Source: Takakia lepidozioides (lineage: Eukaryota > Streptophyta > Takakiopsida > Takakiales > Takakiaceae). Taken from it: a stretch of 64,000 bases of DNA. Made by a program: the position numbers and the translations under genes. Location of the stretch: contig CM060734.1 in NCBI GenBank assembly GCA_030704615.1, positions 60,774,042-60,838,041 on the forward strand. The letters run 5' to 3'. Positions within the stretch are counted from its first letter, which is position 1. Each line of letters starts with the position of its first letter. The notes under the pieces were generated by a model. It did not search any database. It was not told the origin of the DNA and was given only the letters and a program-made list of their open reading frames with translations. Positions 56,265 through 64,000 of this stretch are shown here, piece by piece.

Positions 56265-57690
56265 CCCCACCGTGACCACTCGCTCCTCCACCATATTGAC
56301 CTCTATCCGCTCTGCCAGCAAAAACACGTTTGCTAAGGTGGGTCGGTCCACTTGTAAGAGAGTTGCATCCCACACCCTTCTCCTCAACTCCTTGTCCAAT
56401 ATCCCATACCAGAATTGGACTGCTTGAGCTTCCGTAACCCCTTGGGTTACATTTATCAATCGTCTCATGCGCGTGTAAGCCTCCCTCAAACTCTCAGTAG
56501 GCTTGCGCTGGAACTCTTGCAAGCTCCGCAATTTCTCTGTCTTTATCCCCTGGTAGATTCTCCTCAACCCCTCGAAGAACTCCACAACTGGGTTAAAGGC
56601 AGGCATGGGTGCTAGTGCTACAGAAGGAGCTTGAGTGGATTTCCCAGCTCCATCTTTATTTGTCCCACTACTAGTGCTTGCAGTTGGGGATGTTGGTGTA
56701 GCTGCTGGTATCACCACTGCCCTTGTGCCTCTAGTGATGGAGACATAGTCAGGTGATCAATATTGTCGCCACTCCTCAATCTTCACCTCATTTCCCCGCC
56801 TAAGCTCATGGCCTGGTCATAGCTTAGGATGCAAGTCATAACAATGGGCCTCTTCATGCCCATACTTGCCACAATGCCCACACTGTAGTTGTGTAGGTTG
56901 TGCCTGTGCCGACCTTTTGGCTCTCTCCGGGCAGCCTCTCTTAACATAGGGTCCTCCACAATCCCAACATGTCACACCCGACTGTTGTGACTTGCGCTGG
57001 AACTCTTGCAAGCTCCGCAATTTCTCCGTCCTTATCCCCTGGTAGTTTCTCCTCAACTCCTCGAAGAACTCCACAAACGGGTTAAAGGCAGGCACGGGTG
57101 CTGGTGTTGCAGCAGAAGCTTGGGTGGATTTCCCAGCTCCATCTTTACTTGTCCACTACTAGTGCTTGCAATTGGGGATGCTGGTGTAGCTGAAGGTGTC
57201 GCCGCTGTCTTTGTGCCTCTAGTGATGGAGATATGGTCAGGTGACCAATATTGTTGCCACTCCTCAATCTCCACCTCATTTCCCCGCCTAAACTCATGGT
57301 AGTCATCCATAGGCGGCCCCTCAAGGTGCTGAAACAACCCATTCCACGTCATAAAAGGCATAAACAGTTGTGGATTGCGCATCTGCTACAAATCACTCCA
57401 ACTATCAAACTTTTGTATGAAATCATCAAGCTCGATGGTGCCCACAGCTCCTGAGTACCGACGTGGCCTTTTGGTAGCTCCATACATTTCCTCCATTCTA
57501 TCCCACAACTATTGCACGGAAATGGCTTGCACCCTCGACAAGAATCCTCCTAACTTTGAGTCTGAACCTTCCTCAGAAGACATTGAAGGTGAAGGTGGCC
57601 TAAACCGTACACCTTGTTTTGTATACCCACTAGTATTGCTGGTGCTCGTACCGGCACTCTCCTCAGCAACTGGTGGCACTACCCCAACGT
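56265..57690 (-). pseudogene. gag segment of E2, inverted
   Basis: Read on the minus strand from 57690: gag N-terminus with frameshifts, ISITRGTKTAATPSATPASP hinge, AFNPFVEFFEELRRNYQGIR, then a jump to a CCHC-knuckle stretch (CWDCGGPYVKRGC, CGHCGKYGHEEAHC), stop, then back to the hinge and AFNPVVEFFEGLRRIYQGIK followed by the classic retrotrans_gag core (REAYTRMRRLINVTQG, AVQFWYGILDKELRRRVWDA). The 171-codon frame 56717-56202 is intact. The whole 1.43-kb block is opposite in orientation to the leader before it and to the knuckles after it. Confidence 0.8.
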
Positions 57691-58017
57691 GCTCAAGGCA
57701 ACAAGGGGGCTCAGGTGAAGCCTAGGGAAGGACAGAGAGGATCTCAATTGCAGAGATCACTTCCTTCATTCTTAGGCCAACAACAGTCGGGTGTGGCATA
57801 TTGGGATTGTGGAGGACCCCATGTTAAGAGAGATTGCCTGGAGAGAGGCAAAGGGCTGGCACAGGCACAGCCTACACAACTACAGTGTGGGCATTGTGGC
57901 AAGTATGGGCATGAAGAGGCCCATTGTTATGACTTGCATCCTGAGCTACGGCTAGGCCAGTTCCAAATGAACAATGGTGGCCGAGGACGAGGCAATGTAG
58001 TCCAGAGAGGTAAATGA
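57691..58017 (+). CDS. gag C-terminus with CCHC zinc knuckles (E2)
   Basis: Frame 57673-58017. Two knuckles: the first, AYWDCGGPHVKRDC, has lost its first Cys to Tyr; the second, CGHCGKYGHEEAHC, is a canonical C-x2-C-x4-H-x4-C. A basic, Gly/Arg-rich tail (NNGGRGRGN) follows, then a TGA. The knuckles bind the element's RNA during particle assembly in known families. Confidence 0.8.
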   Translation, partial: AQGNKGAQVKPREGQRGSQLQRSLPSFLGQQQSGVAYWDCGGPHVKRDCLERGKGLAQAQPTQLQCGHCGKYGHEEAHCYDLHPELRLGQFQMNNGGRGRGNVVQRGK

Positions 58018-58125
58018 GGCAGAGGTCGTGGTGGAGGTCGTAACCAAAACCAAGGAGCACAAGGTCAAGGTCATGACCAAGGCATGGTGGATAGGCTTGC
58101 CCAGCTAGAGTAATGTTTTGCTGCC

Positions 58126-58767
58126 ATGGTCACTACTAATGTGGCGTCAGCTCCAAGGCCTGAGGTTCAAGCCCCACCTGCACAACCTCCTATGCATAGG
58201 GAAGACCAGATTGGTATGGGCTTCATGTGTGGAGCCGCACTTGCAGGACCATTGTATGTGGACTCTGCAGCTGATGTCACTCGAGCAGCAACGCGTGCTC
58301 CTGAGCCAAGAGGAGCGGATGTGGATTTTGATCCACAAAGAGGGGAAGCAAGTCGGCAGACAAGGCTTCCACAGTCTTTCACGTTGGCTGAGACAGTGTC
58401 AACTACGCCATCGATGGTACCCGTTCGCCCAAGTGTGTCAGAGGTAGAGCCACGAGTGCCATTGGGGAGAGTTGTTGTGGCTCCGGAAATGCTAGTGGGT
58501 GGTGCTGCAAAGCAAGGTGTAGCCAGTACATTGTTGGGGGCAGCTACGGCTGTTTCCCAAGCTCCATTGTTTTCTGCAATGACCATTGCAATGCTGGGGA
58601 TTCGGCCAGCTGCTGTGTTCAGACTAGCAGCTAGACTCTGTGAGGGTGGTGATGTATCGGTACTATCTGCGGGGATAGCGGATAATGTGCAGTGCATGGA
58701 TGCCCTGGACTCAAGGGTGAAGACAGCCACAGCTGCACCATGGCAAGCGGCAGCTGCAAGGTTGTAG
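58126..58767 (+). CDS. Linker ORF between gag knuckles and protease (E2), function unknown
   Basis: 213-codon open frame ending at a stop just before the protease frame. Composition is Ala/Pro/Val-rich (APRPEVQAPPAQPPMHREDQ, then a more ordered part with APLFSAMTIAMLGIRPAAVF and RLAARLCEGGDVSVLSAGIA). No recognised domain. It stands where gypsy elements usually have only a short spacer, so it may be an accessory region particular to this family. Confidence 0.55.
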   Translation: MVTTNVASAPRPEVQAPPAQPPMHREDQIGMGFMCGAALAGPLYVDSAADVTRAATRAPEPRGADVDFDPQRGEASRQTRLPQSFTLAETVSTTPSMVPVRPSVSEVEPRVPLGRVVVAPEMLVGGAAKQGVASTLLGAATAVSQAPLFSAMTIAMLGIRPAAVFRLAARLCEGGDVSVLSAGIADNVQCMDALDSRVKTATAAPWQAAAARL

Positions 58768-58770
58768 AAA

Positions 58771-59160
58771 TTGCCAGCTAGACCAGCCATTGAGCGTAGT
58801 ATGGTGACTCATGGGGTAGTCCTGGTGGACAATCAGGATGGTGTGTTTCAGTTGGGTGGCCCAGCCGGGAAGAGGTATAGGCCACTACGGGTCTTGTTGG
58901 ACTCGGGAGCACAGCCATTGATGTTGGGAAGAGCAGCAATTGCAGGCTTGGGTCTTACAGAGGCGGATTTGGAGCCTTGCCCTTTCCAAATTCAAACATT
59001 TTTGGGCGGTTCAGAGAAGGCACGAGGGAGTACACATCATGAGCTCTTCATTCGATTGCAGCCGGATCATCCTACGGACGGCTCAGTCATGAGAGCTAAA
59101 GCCATTGTTACGGACGCGATGTCTTATGATGTGCTTGTTGGTGGGCGGTGTTATACCCCA
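58771..59160 (+). CDS. Retropepsin-like aspartic protease (E2)
   Basis: Frame 58771-59247. Active-site motif VLLDSGAQPLMLGRAA (D-S-G), a flap-like QIQTFLGGSEKARGSTHH, and the C-terminal SYDVLVGGRCYTP corresponding to the second psi-loop with the hydrophobic-hydrophobic-Gly signature (DVLVGG). Matches Ty3/gypsy polyprotein proteases that mature gag and pol. Past 59150 the family reading continues in another frame (YPMGFTLDFWEET), so a frameshift lies near 59145. Confidence 0.85.
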
Positions 59161-59380
59161 TGGGATTCACTCTGGACTTTTGGGAGGAAACGACATCCTA
59201 TAGGCCGGAATGGCAGTCAGGAGATGGCCGACATGCACTGCTCCTAGTGCGGTTTATTGGGAATGTAACGGTGGATCATAGGAACATGATGCCCACATTG
59301 GCTGCATTTTCAGGGGTGGTGAGCTCTTGGAGGGCAATAGCCATGCAGATGATAGGTCATGACCTGATGAGGACAAACAA

Positions 59381-60382
59381 TTGGCATACAAGGCTGATTT
59401 GCTTCCTCATGTGTCTGGGCATGTTCCACTGTGGGATACGGTTGGGAATTTGCATCGAGTAGCAGGCCAGTGTGTGCACCAAGCATGGCGGGAAGCCTTT
59501 TCATTGGTGAGTGAGGGGAGTTCAGTGACATCACCTGGACCTTCTGAGTTAGCTCCTTTGGACACGGTGCCCATTACCTGGCAACCACCTGACTCAGGGA
59601 TTTGTTTGCTAGACCTGTTTGGAGGTATGAGCACTGGGCTTGCAGGAGTATTGCAAGCAGGGATTAAAGTACGCAAATACTTATATGTGGAGAAGGATGA
59701 GATAGCTCGGCGTATTTCTATGCGCCATATTGCCTTGCTCGCACACCAGTATCCTGAGTTGTTGCCTTTCTCAGCAATTCAAGGGTATCAAAAGGCCTTG
59801 CCAGCAGACATTACCTTGCTGGGAGCGGACGATTTGGACCGGCATGGTTCTATTGACTTGGTGATAGCCGGATGGCCTTGCCAAGGACACTCTCCCGCAC
59901 GTCATGGGAATGGCTTGCATGATGCACGATCGCATTTGCGGGACTTGCAGACGAGGCAAGTGCAACCTCTAGGCTATATATTGGAGAATGTTCCTCTTAT
60001 GGGGGATTCTTGGGCCAGGGTAATGGCCAGTGTGCATCAGGTGCGGTCTTGGATTGGATCGGCGGTGTTATTGGATGCAGCAACGGTGGGATTACGCGCG
60101 CATCGACCTCGATTGTGGCGGACCAATCTTGCACCACCAGAACTGCTCAAGAGAGCATACGATTCCATTCAATGGCCACCCAATCTCATGGTTGAAGGCA
60201 TTTTGGACCAAGGGAGGCAATCACAGAGAGTGCGACATGATGATCGTCCACCTCTAGCAGTGGTCAATCGAGTGAGGCAGCCACATGCGGCCTTGCCTAC
60301 GCTCATGAGCTTTCCCTCGTCTCATGTTTTTCGAGACAATGGTCCTGGATTGATTTGGGACAGTGTGCTGCAGCTATTCTGA
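59381..60382 (+). CDS. C5 cytosine DNA methyltransferase domain in Ty3/gypsy element E2
   Basis: 333-codon open frame; methyltransferase from about residue 70. Motif I CLLDLFGGMSTGLAGVLQAG (SAM binding), motif II YLYVEKDE, motif IV LVIAGWPCQGHSPARHGNG with catalytic Cys in PCQ (about 59873-59884), motif VI GYILENVP (about 59972-59995), and motif VIII VGLRAHRPRLWRTNL, where AHRxR is closest to DNMT3/DRM-like enzymes rather than DNMT1's QRRxR. A region like motif IX (ALPTLMSFPSSHVF) follows. Motif X (G-N-S-like) is missing because the frame ends at the RNase H junction. It lies between protease and RNase H in the same orientation, with gypsy linker (YPMGFTLDFWEET) just upstream, so it is part of the element. 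As truncated, this copy is probably inactive. Sure of class; less sure of subfamily. Confidence 0.9.
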   Translation: MAYKADLLPHVSGHVPLWDTVGNLHRVAGQCVHQAWREAFSLVSEGSSVTSPGPSELAPLDTVPITWQPPDSGICLLDLFGGMSTGLAGVLQAGIKVRKYLYVEKDEIARRISMRHIALLAHQYPELLPFSAIQGYQKALPADITLLGADDLDRHGSIDLVIAGWPCQGHSPARHGNGLHDARSHLRDLQTRQVQPLGYILENVPLMGDSWARVMASVHQVRSWIGSAVLLDAATVGLRAHRPRLWRTNLAPPELLKRAYDSIQWPPNLMVEGILDQGRQSQRVRHDDRPPLAVVNRVRQPHAALPTLMSFPSSHVFRDNGPGLIWDSVLQLF

Positions 60383-60870
60383 GGCGGCTTATTCGGGGGC
60401 GGCCTTTCCAGTTACATACGGATTGGAGTATGTTGGGGATTGGAGCAGTGCTCACACAAGTAGATGATGAGGGAAGAGAGTTCATAGTGGCATATGCTAG
60501 CCGCTCGAACAATGATGCCGAGGCGAAGTATAGTTCCTATGAAGGGGAGTGTCTAGCTGCGGTATGGGCAGTGACACATTTCAGATGCTACCTCTATGAT
60601 AATCTCTTCACCCTTATCACGGATCACCAACCATTGAAGTGGTTGATGGAGTCAGACAAGCTTACTTGGAAGCTTGCACGGTGGAGGCTTATGCTTCAAG
60701 AGTATGACTTCCAAGTGGTGCATCGAGCCGGTATTGTCAATCGGGATGCAGATGGATTGAGTCGTAATCCATGCACGAGCGAGCATGATGACTGGGAGCT
60801 CGGTGGCATGGTGAGACGGATGAGGAGATGGTGCCAGGATGGCATGCATTGGCTTTTTTGTGCATTCTAG
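60355..60870 (+). CDS. RNase H domain (E2)
   Basis: Open frame. Catalytic-type residues are in TDWSMLGIGAVLTQ (Asp), SSYEGECLAAVWAV (Glu), TDHQPLKWLMES (Asp) and DADGLSRNP (Asp). It begins AAILRRLIRGRPF right at the break with the methyltransferase frame; the same part in E4 is preceded by QEWQWEEEQEEAFEELKAQL, absent here. It degrades the RNA strand during reverse transcription in known elements. Confidence 0.88.
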   Translation: MGQCAAAILRRLIRGRPFQLHTDWSMLGIGAVLTQVDDEGREFIVAYASRSNNDAEAKYSSYEGECLAAVWAVTHFRCYLYDNLFTLITDHQPLKWLMESDKLTWKLARWRLMLQEYDFQVVHRAGIVNRDADGLSRNPCTSEHDDWELGGMVRRMRRWCQDGMHWLFCAF

Positions 60871-61129
60871 CAATGGGAGCTCAAGCTAGTTCATCTCATG
60901 CGATTGGTCATGTAGATAGCGTGCATGACGATCCAGAGACTAGTAAGGAGTTTGGTGGTGCTAAGGATGTACATGAAGATGCAGCAGTGTTGGCCTACCT
61001 TCGTACCGGAGAGACAGCAGCCAATGTGACTGCTAAGGAGAGAGATCGGATCCTACAACGAGACAGAGGCTCAAGTGGGAGGGGATTCACCTACTCCGGG
61101 TATAGGAGGATGGACGAGTGAGGATTGTG

Positions 61130-62170
61130 CCTCATCCAACACAACGAGCGCGATTGGTACGTCATGCCCATGAGGAGTTGGGACATTTTGGGATGCGACG
61201 CACTCATAGTTTGCTGCAAGGCAGTATTGGTGGCGGGGCATGCACACGGATGTGCAACAGTTAGGCAAGGTGCATGATGTGTGATAGAGTGCGGGCTCTT
61301 TCAACGCCCCTACTCCACAATTGCATCCTTTACCCATTATGGGTTTGGGCTATCGTTGGAATCTTGACTTCGCAGGTCCATTGCCATTGACAATTCGCCA
61401 TAACAAATATGTGTTGGTGATGGTGGAACACTTCTCCAAATAGATTGAACTGGTGGCATTGCCTGACAAGGCAAGTGAGAGGGTTGCGTATGCATTCTTA
61501 GATCGAGTGCTTAGCCATTTTGGTGCTCCAGCCGAGGTACTCACGGACCAGGGGAGAGAGTTCTGGGGAGTTTCAGGCTTTGTGTGAGCAAGCCTTGATA
61601 GATCACCGCACTACTTCTCGGGATCATCCCGAGACTGATGGCTTGGCGGAGAGAGTTATTCAGACAGTCAAGAGAGGTTTGCGCAAGTACGGTTTGCAGA
61701 AGGGGCACCTAGGAGATTGGGACCTTCAGCTGCCTTGGCTAGCTATGGGCTATAGGTTCAGCAAACAAGCTTTACTTGTCTCCTTCTCACCTTACTTTCT
61801 TCTCTTCGGCCGATAGCCGGATTTGCCTGCATCTATTCGCAGGAAGGCTGCAGTAGTTCTTAACCTTGATGATCCGGATCTGTGGACACAAGTATATACC
61901 CAGCGGGCAGAATTGTTCAAGAGAGTCATGCCTATGGCATTTGAGAACCTTGCTATTGCCCAACACCGAGACACATTGAGGTACGCCACTATACGTGGAG
62001 GGGGATATCGGCCAAGTGTTCAACGTTTCCACCCTGGGGACTATGTGTATTTGCAGCAGACAGCGCCTATAACCTTAGATGTCACAACAAGACGTGTGAT
62101 TCTAAGGGTCAGGGAGGTGTTGCCTTCAGGAGTGTTGATCCTGGAGGGTCGAGATGACATGGTATGAAAG
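61130..62170 (+). pseudogene. Integrase (E2), broken
   Basis: HHCC zinc domain (RLVRHAHEELGHFGM, then a loss near 61200-61280), core with LDFAGPLPLT (Asp), LTDQGREF (Asp) and DGLAERVIQTVKRGL (Glu), then SVQRFHPGDYVYLQQTAP and VILRVREVLPSGVLILEGRD. Defects: a deletion of about 10 bp in the zinc domain near 61265, TAG replacing a Trp codon at 61441-61443, a frameshift near 61563 and a stop near 61815. E4 keeps complementary pieces. Confidence 0.85.
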
Positions 62171-62214
62171 GACCATGTGCGCAATTGTGCGCCATGTCAA
62201 TTTTCACATGTGGA

Positions 62215-62415
62215 TGAGAGGATAGATCCCAACCTTGCAGTGGTACCTGCAGGGTTGCGTTGCATGCTATGTGGGCATGCTGGTTTCCCCGCAACCATGT
62301 TGGTGTGTGACAAATGCTCAAGGGGGTGACACATGGGATGCTTGACACCGCCACTTGAGGAGGTTCCTATCGGGAAAAATGGTTGTGTCCACTATGTCTT
62401 AGACAGAGGTAGTGG
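62215..62415 (+). pseudogene. PHD finger at the end of the E2 polyprotein
   Basis: DPNLAVVPAGLRCMLCGH is followed by MLVCDKCSRG, HMGCLTPPLEEVPIG and, after a 2-bp frameshift at 62371-62378, WLCPLC and a stop at about 62408. The ligand order C-x2-C, C-x2-C, H-x2-C, C-x2-C with the CDKC...HxxCL.PPL...P.G.W.C pattern is that of PHD zinc fingers, many of which read histone H3 N-termini. TGA replaces the conserved Trp before HMGC. No chromodomain is seen. Targeting of integration is an inference. Confidence 0.8.
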
Positions 62416-62658
62416 GCATGACGACGATGAGGCGGACAAGTGATCCAAGGTCTAGCTAGTGGGGCTTCAATGCCATGGATACTCAACTGAAGATCATGGA
62501 TTGCATGAAGGCGACTAACGATGGGGCTACGTTTGCACCCGGCCTCTTGATCTATCGACTTCAGGTGTTGGGACTTGTGCGATTGAAGACCAAGCGATGA
62601 TCTTATTGGGGTGAATACTTGCAAACTATCCGGTGTTAGAGGGACCTAATCACCAGCT

Positions 62659-62669
62659 AGGGGGGCGAT
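62659..62669 (+). promoter_or_regulatory. Polypurine tract (E2)
   Basis: AGGGGGGCGAT directly precedes the first TG of the A module. The complement of the same string precedes the E4 LTR (38445-38456). This position fits the plus-strand primer and fixes the 5' edge of the 3' LTR at 62670. Confidence 0.65.
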
Positions 62670-63182
62670 TGTGGCGTGGCTCTACGACTATATGCTAGGA
62701 GTGTGGGACAATGATGTATGTTGTGGCACGATGCTTAGGTGCACGACAGCTGTCATGGTTTTGTTTGTGATTAGTTAGAAATAGTTATTTCTAACTAATT
62801 AGGGCATTATACATTTATATTTGTATTTTGTTGGCATTGGGACTTCATTTGGTTCCATGTGCCAAGTGAGGTGGCGAACCTCACTTGGGACGTGGGGAGG
62901 TTATCTCCACGTGACGTAGGCAGGCTCATCTTCTTCTAGTCGAGCCTCCCGAGGCCTCTCTCGTCGCCATAGCTCTAGTTTTTGAGATGGAGAGTGGGTG
63001 AGGTCTGTACGGTGGAGTCCTTTAGCAAAGGTGCCATTGGCTTGACTTATATAACGTGATAGAGTGGTTTTTCCTCTTTTCACCATTTCCGTATCATTGT
63101 GGCGTGGCTTTCTAGGACTATATGCTAGGAAGTGTGGTTGGGCAACGATGTATGTTGTGGCACGATGCTTAGGTGCACGACA
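62670..63182 (+). mobile_element. 3' LTR of E2 (A-B-A structure)
   Basis: 513 bp, TGTGGCGTGG...GCACGACA. A module at 62670-62750, B module at 62751-63096 (itself TGTCATGG...GTATCA) and a second A at 63098-63182. B contains hairpins at 62771-62798 (13-bp perfect stem), 62862-62888 (11-bp perfect stem), 62890-62912 and 62922-62947, and a TATA box. Same layout as E4. Confidence 0.75.
63048..63054 (+). promoter_or_regulatory. LTR TATA box
   Basis: TATATAA, conserved in all five B modules, 42 bp before the end of B and downstream of the hairpin series. It is the likely Pol II promoter of the element. Confidence 0.6.
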
Positions 63183-64000
63183 ATTTCCTTACCGTTGATA
63201 GAAAAGAAAAATTTCTTTCTCATCAAAATCGCAATCAGTCAAATGTCCTTGTCAACCATTTGGAAAAACCCTTAGTCTCACCTCCATCGCGAGCCCGCCA
63301 TTGGCTGCTCCAATGCACTCTCTGATTTGGACCATTCGCAAATCAATTATTACTATGGACTCGGCTACTAAGTTAAGTTATATGATTGTTACAATTTCGG
63401 TGTATGATAATTTTGGGGAATTATCAAATAACGATCCGTAGGCCTCTCTATTTTTGCAGACCGAGCAGACCAAGTACCTACATACAACTCCCTGTTGCTC
63501 CATTCTCTGAACGAGGAACAATATCTGAACATCTGTACTTTGTTGCATTCTTGGTAGGATTGATCTCTGATCAATCTGGCATCGACATTTCATAAGGTCG
63601 AAGCGGAATGCTTTTCGTTGTGTTCTGATAAATTCCCTTCCTTGATGTCTCTTTGTATACAAATGTTCTATCTTCCCAAATGTTTTTTCCTTCTATTTGA
63701 GTATTGATTCCGTCTACGAATCGACAGACTTGCAAGAAGAGGAGGGCGAGAGAGATGAGCATAAGTCAGTGATGTCAGTGATGGGTAAGGTGCTGTTGTG
63801 CAAGGAAGACAAAGCCTGAAAGCCAAGTAGGCTGTGGGAGGGCTGACACTTCCATAGCTACCCATCAACTTATCGAGGTTTTGCCTGCCCCATCCCCTTC
63901 TCTTCGAAGCCGTGAGTCAATGCCGATGTAATGATTCAGCATTATGGATGTTGAGTTTTCAAAACAGCGCAGTGTCATCAGTTGCAAGAAAGTCTCTGGC
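63183..64000. other. Right flank, no gene recognised
   Basis: Ordinary composition; short frames on both strands without recognisable domains. It may be the start of another locus that continues outside the window. Confidence 0.4.

Noticed and set aside
59381-60382. Bacterial contamination or a restriction-modification methylase
   Set aside because: The frame is embedded between gypsy protease and RNase H on the same strand, with an AHRxR motif VIII like DNMT3-type enzymes, and gypsy linker sequence just upstream.
62215-62415. Chromodomain at the integrase end
   Set aside because: The ligand pattern is four Cys/His pairs of a PHD finger; no aromatic chromodomain motif is seen.
53570-63182. 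E2 as one intact full-length element with matching LTRs
   Set aside because: 5' module is B only while 3' is A-B-A, RT is missing, gag is inverted and the integrase is broken; a composite or rearranged copy fits better.

Overview
The window looks like nuclear DNA of a TE-rich streptophyte. Four host loci have plant-type orthology. Three of them are split by ordinary GT-AG introns of about 100-1000 bp. A decayed DYW-type PPR gene points to a land plant (seed-free seems likeliest) rather than a typical green alga, but the species cannot be fixed from sequence alone.

Left part (1-30 kb) is the genic half. After a foldback/tandem-repeat block and several tRNA-derived SINEs come an AAMP-type WD40 gene (minus, 7554-11018, with four tandem copies of its acidic first exon), a divergently oriented single-exon GAR synthetase (purD/PUR2-type, 12303-13922), an 11-exon SBT2-type secreted subtilase (minus, 22518-14945), and a 5-exon LisH-domain protein of unknown function (minus, 29603-26158). 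Exon phases of the three spliced models close exactly (353, 853 and 690 codons). LINE 3' ends and SINEs sit between genes and in an SBT intron.

Middle part (30-37.9 kb) is a graveyard of insertions: LINE 3' ends with zinc-binding or RNase H domains, a DYW-PPR pseudogene, a TTAA-flanked piggyBac-like MITE inside a SINE, and a hAT-like MITE with a perfect 8-bp target duplication inside a LINE.

Right part (37.9-63.2 kb) holds four rearranged copies of one unusual Ty3/gypsy family, called E4 (minus, 37935-40785), E1 (41476-46558), E3 (49830-53569) and E2 (53570-63182). Read together, the copies indicate this order: LTR, about 3-kb leader with two tandem arrays, gag with CCHC knuckles, a linker ORF, aspartic protease, a C5 cytosine DNA methyltransferase, reverse transcriptase, RNase H, integrase, a C-terminal PHD finger, polypurine tract, LTR. 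A DNA-methylation writer and a putative histone reader therefore travel in the same retrotransposon family. Each copy is broken: E2 has lost RT at the methyltransferase/RNase H junction; E2 and E4 each carry an internal inversion of 1-1.4 kb; E3 has gag joined in frame to a non-LTR-type RT; E1 carries a solo LTR of another family with a TGCAG duplication. The 3' LTRs have an A-B-A architecture that the 5' copies lack.

Gaps of recognisable content are stated as such in the feature list. All domain assignments come from reading motifs; no database search was run.
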